DNA of 64,000 nt from Tachypleus tridentatus (Eukaryota; Arthropoda; Merostomata; Xiphosura; Limulidae), in assembly GCF_004210375.1 (NCBI RefSeq), contig NC_134837.1:164279310-164343309 (forward strand), given 5' to 3'. Every line of letters starts with the position of its first letter. Position 1 is the stretch's first letter. Under the pieces are notes generated by a model. It made no database searches, had not been told where the DNA came from, and saw only the letters and a list, made by a program, of their open reading frames with translations. This document shows, piece by piece, positions 25,770 through 34,963 of this stretch. The position numbers and the translations under genes were made by a program.

Positions 25770-27100
25770 TATAATCGTCCCTTTACACTGGTGGAACTCA
25801 AACTGGCCCTTCATTGGTCTGGCAATACATCAGTTAGACCTGATGATGTACACTGTGAAATGCTGCACCATCTGTCTCCTGCTTCTCTTGCTATTCTTCT
25901 TATTGTTTTTAACCAGATCTTGCAGGAGAATGTTTTTCCTAAGGCTGTTGTTCTACCTTTCTTTAATCCTGGGAAGGATCCCAAGATTCCTTCAAACTAC
26001 TGTCCAGTTGCTTTGGTTCCTTGAATCAAACAACCTCCTCCTGCCCACCCAGTGTGAATTCCGATGATAGCGCTTCACCGTGGACCACCTGATTCGACTT
26101 AACATCAATCAGAGAAGCCTTTCTCAAATGACAACATCTTGTATCAATATTCTTTGACATTGAGAAGGCTTATGATACAACATGGAGGTATGGCATTTTG
26201 TGAGACCTCCATTTTTATGGTTACGTGGCCATTTGCCCATTTTTATAAAAAAAATTTTAATGGACAGTAAATTCTTTTCTACAGGAACTTGGAATCCCTC
26301 ATGGTTGTGTTTTGAGTGTCACATTTTTCAGTATAAAAATTAATGTTATCACTGAACAACAACTTCTCACTGTTGCGAACAGGCTCTATGTTGACAACTT
26401 TCACGTCTCATGTCGGTCATTGAACATGAGGTATATTGAGCAGCAGCTACAGACTGCCCTCAATCATTTACTGGAGTGGACCACTGCAAATCGCTTTAAC
26501 TTCTCTCTCTCTAAAACTACTTACATGTACTTTTGCCACCAACAGGGTATTCATTCTGATCCTGAACTCCATATCAGTGCAGTTGTGCTGCCTGTGGTCC
26601 CTGAGACAAAGTTCTTGGGGCTTATCTTTGACTGTAAGCTGACCTTTATACCACATGCCAAGCAGCTACGGGACAAATGTACAAGAGCACTGAACATCTT
26701 TCGTGTCCTCTCTTCCACCACTTGGGAGCACGTCAATGTTGTATGCTAAAGATATATCATTCTCTTATTCGTTTGAAACTCAACTATGGATCACTGATCT
26801 ATGGCTCTGCCAGACCCTCGGCCTTTAAAATACTGGATCCCATTCATCATCAAGGACTTTGGCTCTGCACTTGGGCTTTCCAAACTTCCCCAGTTCAGAG
26901 CTTATACATAGTCTCATGAACCTTCTTTGCACCTCTGCCATTTGCAACTGTCTTTACTATACGCTTCAAAATTTCATTCCTTACCAGAGCATCCCTCCTG
27001 GGGTTGTGTTTTCCTTCCTTGGTGGGCCATACTTTTTCAGAACAGATGATCTGCCATTGCTTGTCTTGGCCTTCTATCCAGGTGCAGTTGGATGAATTGG
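25770..27100 (+). pseudogene. LINE reverse transcriptase remnant, catalytic Asp lost
   Basis: Pieces in different frames follow the RT order. LALHWSGNTSVRPDDVHCEM is followed by NPGKDPKIPSNYCPVALVP, the fingers region. FFDIEKAYDTTW at about 26150 is motif A with its Asp intact. GIPHGCVLSVTFFSIKIN is motif B. LYVDNFHVSC (26384-26413) is motif C, but the YxDD box reads YVDN, Asn at 26396-26398. The longest open piece is 26312-26749 (145 codons), with ETKFLGLIFDCKLTFIPHAK as the D/E region. Frameshifts and stops separate the pieces. Confidence 0.88.
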
Positions 27101-27249
27101 GTCTGTCTTTGGATAACATTGCTGTATTCACTGGTCAGCCCATCCCACCATGGCTTCTTACAGTCCCCAAATGTGACCTATCTCTAAGTTATTCTGAGAA
27201 AAGCAGATACTCCCGATTGGAAATACTATCTGCTATTTGTTGAACATCT

Positions 27250-27960
27250 TTCAAACCATCCTTCCTATTTTTCAGATGGTTTGAAATCAGGTGACTGTGT
27301 GGGCTCTGCTATGGTTTGTTGTGGTTCGGTGGTTGCGCACAGAATCCCCTCTACAGCTTCTGTGTTCACTGCTGAACTGTATACCATTTCTCTTGTCCTG
27401 GATCACATAGAAGCTAAGCAGTACTCAAACTGCTCTATTTATACTGACTCATTTAGTTCTCTACTGGCCCTGGAATTGCTTCACGTTAGTTCACACCCTA
27501 TTCTCGCTGACGTTCAAAACCAACTAGCTCATTTCTCTTTAACATATACTTCTAATCAGTTTTTCTGGATACCAGGCCACATTGGTATTCACAGGAACAA
27601 GCTCACTGACACCACAGCTACATCTATTTATTCTGCCACTATCACAGCTGTGCCAGTTCCATGTGTGGACTATGGTCCTGTATTCAAGGATTAGCTCTAT
27701 GCCACCTGGCAGTTGACTTGGAGTGAGCAACGCAAATACAAGCTTTTCCAAATAAAACCCTGTATTGGACTTTGGCCGTCTTTCTTCTGTAAGGATCGGA
27801 AAGAGGAAGTTGTTCTAACTAGACTATGCATTGGTCACAGTTTTTTAACTCATTGTTTTCTTTTGTCTGGAACTGATGCACTAGTGTATAGTCTGTGTAA
27901 CACTCAGGTGACAATAAGCCACATTTTACTTTCTTGCTGTCATTACAACTCTCAATGACA
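27250..27960 (+). pseudogene. LINE RNase H domain remnant
   Basis: Starting at FSDGLKSGDCVGSAMVC (27271 on), the conserved positions can be followed: D in SDG, E in TAELYTISLVLD, D in IYTDSFSSLLAL, and the histidine region WIPGHIGIHRNKLTD. These are the usual acidic residues of RNase H type I. A stop at 27692 and a frame change separate it from the C-terminal piece 27713-27958, which has the typical Cys/His end (LCNTQVTISHILLSCCHY). The domain degrades the RNA of the RNA-DNA hybrid during retrotransposition. Confidence 0.85.
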
Positions 27961-28526
27961 GCACCATTTTAAACATGTTCTGTCTCATAGTTTGTCCATT
28001 ACATTAGCCAGTGTTATTGATGATGGTGATACTGTCCACCATGGTAATGTTTTAGTTTTTTCAAAGGTCATTAATCTTTTTAATGCTGTTCAAGTTTTTA
28101 ATTTATACATTATACCTTTTTTAATGTTATTTCCTTTTAAGAATCAAAGTCCATCTAGTTCAGTTTGAAATTAGAAAATGGCCGTAATGTTAAATAACTC
28201 GAAACCAGGACAGGAAAGGCCAACTTCAGGTGACTGATGGTGGTTTTTATACTTACCTGCTAGTCTTCCTGCAGGTAAGCATAACAATTATGCTACAGAA
28301 AGTCCTTTACAACTTGTGTTACTGTAGTTTTTCTCTTAACATTGTCAGCTAGATGTAAACATTGGTTTTATGCTATTTTTGTTTTTAACTTTGTTTTGTT
28401 TCACTTTAATTTCCTTTTATGAATTTTACTAAATTTACTTTAATTTTAACTTTTTACCAGATGCTTGGCAAAGATAGCCTAGCTGCTTTATGCCATAAAA
28501 CACTAAGACAACCTACCAACCAACCA

Positions 28527-30021
28527 GCTCTTTCTAATAGTTATAAATACATGCATGAAATAAGTACATGTAGGCTTGTAAATCTCAAGGCTAAGTATGG
28601 AAGGTGGAAGTCTCACCTATCAGGAGTTGGCAAAATTTATATCTTGTTTCAGCTGGATTCAGCTGAAGAATTTTGCAACAAGGTTAGGGGCACACATTTT
28701 CTGTGCATGTCACCTGATTTTGTTACATTCAAAATTCAGTTAAGAAATTTTACAACCAATATATGTCATAAAATTTACATTAGAATTCAAAATTTATGTT
28801 ATCTGAATTTTAATTCCTTTATCTCAAAAAGAAATCATGCAGAAAAAATTGGTAAACTTTGGTATGTGCTAACCTTTCATGCACAGATAGAATTAAGTTT
28901 ATTACCTCATTTACACAGTCTTTCACATTCATTAGGGCACATTTAGAGAAAAAAGGAATTCTTGGAACTTTTGGCAGATGCCACACTCACTTTCTACATA
29001 TATAGTTGCAATATCTCAGCCAATTATACTTGGTTGTGTTACATCTTTATCACTAATAGTTCTTTTAAGATTGGCAAGAAGAATTTAATAGAGAATTTTT
29101 CAAACTTGTTGCTGCTTTTGTTTTCACTAGCACTTTAGCATTGTTTTTCACATAAATATCTAAATAACAGACAAATTAATTGCTTTTGTGTTTTTATTTT
29201 ATACTTTAATTAATTACATATTATTTATGTTTTAAAATGTATATTAAAAAGGTGTAATATCTTTTTAAATATAAGCCAAGCTGCCTTGGTTCATCAGGCT
29301 TAGTCCCAGTATTGTGATGAAGGCTATAGTGTCTCTACATATGATGTCCTAATGTTGCCCAAGAATGTCTGTTGATGTATGTTGTGATAAGTAATGATGC
29401 TAAAGAACAAGAAAGGAAAATAAAACATCAAAAACAAACTATATGTAAAAAAGTAAATCTTACAATTTAGAATGTAACAAGAAACAGTAAAAAAGATTTT
29501 CACATTATTCAACAAAAAATTAAAGGTGTTTACATTTTTCCTATTTTTAATGTGAAACATTTCATTGCACCATGCATTGATGATAATACTCAAAATATTC
29601 AGAGTCTGAGCACAAATACCTACAATAAAAAAATATAGTTCAAATACTTAATTAAAATAATCATTACTTTTATACAAAATACCTGTAATCATTAACAAAA
29701 TCCTAATTTGTGTGAATATTAAGAAAACTCAGAGTTGTTACGAGTATTATTGAACAGTGTATTTTTCTCTGTATGAAAAGTAGCCAAGTGTGTTCAACCC
29801 TGTTCCCATGTGTGTGGTTAGGGTGTGCAGAAAAGGTATTTTTTGCATAGACATACATCTTTATAGTTCTTTTGTTCAAACAAGAGATTATGAAAGCTCA
29901 GATTTATGACTGCTTGTGCATTAGGTGAAAAAAAACAACTGAAGTTAAGTAATTTTTAAAGATTTCTTTTGGTATGAGGGAATTAAAACTTAGATAAAAT
30001 AAAACTTTGAATTATAGCATA
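28527..30021 (+). other. Intron 3 between the LINE and the minisatellite, nothing recognised
   Basis: AT-rich. A 175-codon open frame (28419-28946) starts in the LINE 3' UTR and runs out of it. It has no resemblance to a known protein and I do not call it a gene. Confidence 0.5.
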
Positions 30022-30253
30022 CATTATAATGTTAATTTATCATCAATGTACATTATAATGTTAATTTATCATCATCACACATTATAATGTTAATTTATCA
30101 TCAACATACATTATAGTGTTAATTTATCATCAACATACATTATAATGTTAATTTATCATCAATGTACATTATAATGTTAATTTATCATCATCACACATTA
30201 TAATGTTAATTTATCATCAACATACATTATAGTGTTAATTTATCATTAACATA
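30022..30253. repeat. 29-bp minisatellite, 8 units, arranged as two 4-unit blocks
   Basis: The unit starts cattataatgttaatttatc and ends in a five-base variable tail. The tails run atgta, tcaca, acata, acata, atgta, tcaca, acata, acata, and the fourth and eighth units both carry cattatagtg instead of cattataatg. So the array is a 116-bp four-unit block repeated twice, with one further change in unit 8. Each unit opens with the perfect palindrome cattataatg (broken in units 4 and 8). Confidence 0.97.
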
Positions 30254-30531
30254 TATTCATAGTAAAGTTGTTTAATTAAATTTGGAAAGCAACCCAGTGA
30301 CTTGTTCTACAAGGAGCTTAGAGAGGTACATGTGTATAAAGTGGTAACACTTCCACTTGAGCTGGATCAAATTGACTGAGTTCATAACCATTTTGTACTT
30401 ATTACAGCTTCAAACTATACATTTTGACACAACATATTTATTTGTCTTTGCAAAATTTGATTGACTTTCAATAAACATTACAAGACTTTTGTATGCAAAA
30501 AAATTAGATTTTTTTAACAAAGTATTTAAAA

Positions 30532-30698
30532 TAAAGATTTGATTGTGAATATCTCAGTCAGTTTTGTTTACAAATCCAAATACAACATGATTTTTATGGT
30601 AGGATTAAAAATAAAGTAAAGATTTGATTGTGAATATCTCAGTCAGTTTTGTTTACAAATCCAAATACAACATGATTTTTATGGTAAGATTAAAAATA
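30532..30698. repeat. 85-bp tandem duplication
   Basis: Copies 30532-30613 and 30617-30698 are identical except for one base (ggtagg versus ggtaag). Period 85 bp. Confidence 0.93.
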
Positions 30699-30699
30699 T

Positions 30700-31640
30700 T
30701 TTATTCCTCTTAAGATATCATAAAACATCATATTTCTGTAATATTTATATTTTATCTGTTATTTTCTCTACCTTAACTCTAGATGGACTTGACTGACTTG
30801 ACCCAATTAAAAAAAACAATTTTAATTACCCCTTTTTTCATAATGATTTTAAATCGTAACGTGAAATTACATTTGTTTATCCCATATAGCTTTGAACCTG
30901 TAAAAGTACATGTAATATTTTTATACTAACTTAATTGTTTCATTGCCCTTTTCCCACCATAACATTTGTAAATCAATAAGCAAATGTGGGGCTCATCCTA
31001 TTAAAGTATATAATGTGTAGGCTACCTGAAAGTGTATCTTGTGAAAGAGTTTCTAATTTTTACATTTTAGTTGCTTTTGTAATAATAAATGAAGAGTATA
31101 TGTGAAAATCCAGAAATAAATTACTTACCTGGATCTTGCTTGTTTGTTTTACTCTCAGTGACACTTAACCTTACTTCCTTTTTACTAGTGTTACTACTGT
31201 ACCACATATCTTTTTTTTAAAAATAGATAATGCACCAAACGACACAGCAGAATAACATGCAAAGAGTAAAAATTGTCCACAATAAATCACAGTTTTTCTA
31301 GTTTTATAACTGTGTGACAAGAGCTGTTAGAAATTCTGTTAAGCTTGCTGATGTGTTTCTTGTGGGAATAAAGTTTGAACTGGAAACAAAAATAATATAA
31401 TTCAATACGCCATTTGATGAATTAAAATCTCAGTGTTTTATAGCTTATAAATAATATAGTATTAAATGTTGGAGAGATCTGTTTGCATTTTCTAAAAGGG
31501 AGGATGTTGTTTTTTACATAAATATCTAAACTTGGGTGTTGCAAGTAGGACTTGATTTTGTGTTTTTGTATCTCTTACCCAATGAGATTAAAGGCTATAA
31601 AAATTGTGCTTGGTCTGTGTGGTTTTAAAATTTGTATTAT
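30700..31640 (-). mobile_element. TTAA-flanked repeat family, - strand copy 2
   Basis: It contains the reverse complement of the family's conserved segment (here ttattttctctaccttaact) and runs parallel to the - strand copy at 44370. Shared stretches include tttctaatttttacatttta and aactgtgtgacaagagctgt. The terminal repeats are not recognisable, so both ends are approximate. Confidence 0.65.
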
Positions 31641-31740
31641 GTTGAGAAAAAATCACAAACCCTTATGTTTTTATGAGAAGTAAACTGTTATCAACTGAAA
31701 CTGAGGTTGGCAGTTTTTTTAAAAAATTAAACAAACACTT

Positions 31741-31990
31741 TTGGTATGGCATTGTGTATAAGTTTAGGTATTCAACTTACAATTTTAGGGTCACAGGTTT
31801 GAATCCCAATTGCACCGAACATTCTCACCCCTTTCAGCCATGGGCAATCTCCCTGTTATTGATAAGAGTAGCCCAAGATTTGGAGGTGGATGATGAAGGC
31901 TAGCTGCCTTCTCTCTAGTCTTTTACTGCAGATAGTCAGGGTCAGATAGCCCTCATACAACTTTGTGAAAAGTTCAAACCAAACCAGAAA
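31741..31990 (+). mobile_element. tRNA-derived SINE (family 1), old diverged copy
   Basis: It follows the same order as the copy at 3066 read in reverse: TTGGTATGGCATTGTG-type head, box B-like GGGTCACAGGTTTGAATCCC, then cccctttcagccatggg, gaaggctagctgccttctct and cagatagccctcatac. It lies about 300 bp upstream of coding exon 4. Many substitutions show that it is much older than the copy at 3066. Confidence 0.85.
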
Positions 31991-32294
31991 AAAAAAATTA
32001 TTGAAATAAATATAAAATTGAAATTTTTTGTTTTGTATAAGTGTTTGAGAGAAGAAGTTAAATTTCTTAACTGTTTGTTTTTTCATTCTTTAGTAAAAGT
32101 TATATGCCAACAAAGTGATAACCCAAAAAAATCACCAAATATTATGATGTAAAGAATTCAACTAAAACAAGCTGATTACTATATTTATTTTTAAAATTGT
32201 CAAGGAGATTTTGGGTGTATTTTTGTTTGGCATATGTATCTAAAATAAGCAATTTTATGACCAAAAAAGAAAGCATAATTACTTTTTTCTTTAG

Positions 32295-32579
32295 CTCATC
32301 TGGTTTGTGGGACCCATTCAACTGGTTTGCTAGTCTTTGTAGTGAAGAATTTCCTCTATCAGATGATTTTCAACCGAAGAGTTCTGCAGAATTAGATCGT
32401 GATAGTAATGTCCATCCAAAATGTCGACCTTCAGATCCAAGAGAATGTATCAAAGAAGAGAGAAATAACATAATTCTGTGTCCTCAGCGTAGAAGTTTTC
32501 GAACAGGCTGTCACGTTAGCCAACAGTCATCTTTAGCCAGAAGAGCTGGCAGTTCTGCAGATTCTCGTGAGCCAGAAAG
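32295..32579 (+). CDS. EIF4ENIF1: 4E-T coding exon 4 (residues 79-173), WDP segment and DPRE...LSPQRRSF-type block
   Basis: The acceptor is tttctttag. The donor is gttttt, which is weak but is the one that keeps phase with the next exon. The product starts SSGLWDPFNWFASL, matching the vertebrate D-G-V-W-D-P-x-x-W-x-A-S-L segment just after the eIF4E-binding motif. It later has DPRECIKEE and ILCPQRRSFRTGCHV, matching the vertebrate DPRERVKE and LSPQRRSFGGGCHV blocks. At 285 nt this is the longest coding exon in the window. It enters and leaves in phase 2. Reading through the donor would reach a stop at 32608, so splicing here is required. Confidence 0.93.
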
Positions 32580-32712
32580 GTTTTTCGTTTCATTTATATA
32601 TATTAAATAACCTTGTCTAATAAGGGTTTTTTTTCAGATAGGGTCTTTTTTATGTTTTTTCTACATATAACTAAGAGAACAAATGATATTTTGAATTCTT
32701 GGTCTGTAAATA

Positions 32713-34307
32713 CAGTAAAACTTGTCTAAGGCTGAATCACACAGGACCAAGTAAAATTTCTGGCTTAAGCAGGGTTTCTGGCTTAGACATAGTGAACATG
32801 CATTTCCTTAATCATGTATAATTTTTGAGCAGAATGTCATGCTTGCTTCACTGAAGGAAAGTAAGACATTTGTGAGTAAAGTTATTATACTATTTATGCA
32901 ATATTTATTAGAATAAGAACAAAAATAGACATCCAAAATATACACGAGTACACAAAATCTTATTCAAATTTATTTGAAGAAAGTGTCCAATTTTAACTGT
33001 TTTGTTTTTTAATGGGCTTTCTATTGTGGTTGAAAGAGAATGTCAATTCTACATCCTGTTCATGAACTTCATTTTCCCTCTTCATTTTTGCATACAATTT
33101 GATAATGTTAATATAACTTTATCCTTGCGATGAAGTTGGAATTTCTATTTCCTTACTATCTTTTCCATTTTGTTCATCTTCTGAATCTCTCACACTGTTA
33201 CCATCTTGCAATTCTGCCATAGATTTTAAGTTAATTTCATCATTTTCTGTTAAAATATTCTTGTCAACGTTCATAAAACTTTCCACATTCACAGAAGCAT
33301 CTGCATTAATCGTTTCAATCATAATTTGGATTTCACTTGAATCATCATGACAAACAATTTCTCCACAATCTCTGCCATTATCATGAATAAATCTACAATT
33401 TTGAAAGCACTTGATTATGCATTCATCTTTTATGCATTTGCTTGAATGACTTAAAAATGCAATTGCATCTAACTTGTCAATTTTCATGGTCATTTCAGAT
33501 GCTTTCTTACAGTCATCCATGTTTGCAATAATATGCTGAAGCATCAGTTTTATATACTGTATAATTGCATTATCTAGTGGCTGTAGAACTGATGTTGTAC
33601 ATGGAGGTAGAAAGACTAAATGAATATTTGAAAGTTGAACTTTTGGGTGGCAAGTTCCATTATCTAGGAAAAGTAGAGTATTTCTATTTTTTGTTCCTTT
33701 CTTTTGTTTAATTTGTTCAAAAATTCCTTGAATATAGTACTTGTCATCCATGCTTTATTATTCACTTTCCATTCCACAGGAAGTTGATTCTTCCTTAAAT
33801 ATTTGAAACAGTGCAGAATTTCACTTTTACATATTACCCATGGTAAATTTTCCCTAAATTTTAAAATTAGGGGAGATAGGAATTTATTTTTTTGTGAGAA
33901 TTATATAAAGAGTAGGATTTTGCACTTAAAAGACACATATATTTCTTGAAATCATTAATCTAATTTAACGGCAAAAATAATGATGGCAGAAAAAAGAACA
34001 ATATACTTAACCAATACTTACTGTAACAAACTGTCAGAGAATTTATTAATATTTAAACAAGTTATAAATTAAACAAGAAATTAATATTTAATCAAAAACA
34101 TTTCTTCTACTTTACTCAGGTTCTAATCCTACTTTTTGATAGATGAGGGAGGTCAAAGATAATTTTCTGTCTGTGTCATGCAGGTTTTGCCATATAGATG
34201 GCCTTTTATAAGAGAAATCTTAATGCTGCAAAATTTTGGTATTTCTGGCTTGTACACTTATACAGGTTTCTGCCCTGTGCAGTTTGCAGCTCAGATAGGT
34301 TTTACTG
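32713..34307 (-). mobile_element. Tigger/pogo-type DNA transposon, 5' half of transposase missing
   Basis: Inverted ends CAGTAAAACTTGTCTAAG (left) and, reverse-complemented, CAGTAAAACCTATCTGAG (right) are flanked by TA on both sides (32711-32712 and 34308-34309), the target duplication of the Tc1/mariner/pogo superfamily. The element measures 1595 bp, shorter than a complete Tigger (about 2.4 kb). It carries the C-terminal half of a transposase on the - strand. It lies in intron 4, 133 bp after coding exon 4. Confidence 0.9.
33119..33751 (-). pseudogene. Tigger/pogo transposase, C-terminal part of DDE domain
   Basis: The 210-codon open frame begins inside the DDE domain. LLFLDNGTCHPKVQLSNIHL holds the second catalytic Asp (LDN). 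VFLPPCTTSVLQPLDNAII holds the third (PLD). An acidic Ser/Asp/Glu-rich C-terminal tail follows, as in the TIGD family and CENP-B-like transposases. The N-terminal CENP-B-type helix-turn-helix domains and the first catalytic Asp are absent, which fits the short element. It is a truncated fossil and not a domesticated gene: it lies inside intact transposon ends and lacks the DNA-binding part. Confidence 0.85.
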
Positions 34308-34963
34308 TATAATTCTTCATGTGTAAAAACAAATTACTAACTTGGTATTTTATATTCACATAGATTACTGAACCATGCTTTTATCACTTTATTATTTGTA
34401 AATGAGAAACTAAGAGATTAAGATGTATCCAGCACTTTATGTCAAAAATAAGTTACAAATTTCATGTATCATATTCTTGAAGAAAACTATTGAACCATAT
34501 TTTTGTCAAAGAAGAATTTCAGTTCTTTAGAACATTGTTTTGAAATACCAACAAATTAGACAGTTGTCCATGAGCAGATGGCTTGACTCATTTGCTTTTG
34601 AGATAATTTCGAAATTTAATAAAAGTGTATTAACGTGTGTAACTACAACTACTGTCAGAATGTACTTTTTAATTAAAAAACATTGTATAAGGTTAATTTC
34701 AAAAGGAAATATTTACAATCTTATTCTTAAGTTTTTCCCTTTGTTATTTTAACTTCAAAATCTGAACATTGTACATTACCATATTTGAAATACAATCTCT
34801 AGCCAAACTAAACTACTCTAACTTGTTTAACATGCTTCTTTATAACTGATAAAGAAATTTTTAAATTACAAGGTTCCAATGTTTTTTGTTTAAATTAAGA
34901 GCATAGGTACATTAATAAAACATTCTGATTGTGTAATCTGTTGGTAAAGAAGTTTGTATTGTA

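Larger units (their letters stand above)
24585..28526 (+). mobile_element. Non-LTR retrotransposon (jockey/I-like LINE with RNase H), decayed and internally deleted
   Basis: The order of parts is: GC-richer 5' UTR (24585-25140), gag with zinc knuckles (25150-25750), reverse transcriptase (25770-27100), RNase H (27250-27960), and a 3' UTR ending in ACCAACCAACC (28526). The apurinic endonuclease that should lie between gag and RT is absent. The frame changes repeatedly, so no complete ORF survives. Family knowledge: LINEs with a C-terminal RNase H are typical of the I group; the zinc-knuckle gag is shared with jockey. It sits in intron 3, in the same direction as the gene. Confidence 0.9.

Noticed and set aside
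25319-27131. Several - strand frames (25319-25519, 26468-26656, 26551-26736, 26895-27131)
   Set aside because: They are shadows of the LINE gag and reverse transcriptase on the opposite strand.
28419-28946. 175-codon open frame on the + strand
   Set aside because: It begins in the LINE 3' UTR and continues into non-repetitive intron; it shows no domain and AT-rich intron can yield such frames by chance.
30022-30253. Regularly spaced repeat that might suggest a CRISPR array
   Set aside because: The 29-bp units are directly adjacent with no unique spacers, and the sequence is eukaryotic with introns.
33119-33751. Domesticated Tigger-derived host gene
   Set aside because: It still lies between recognisable transposon ends with TA duplications and lacks the DNA-binding half and first catalytic Asp.
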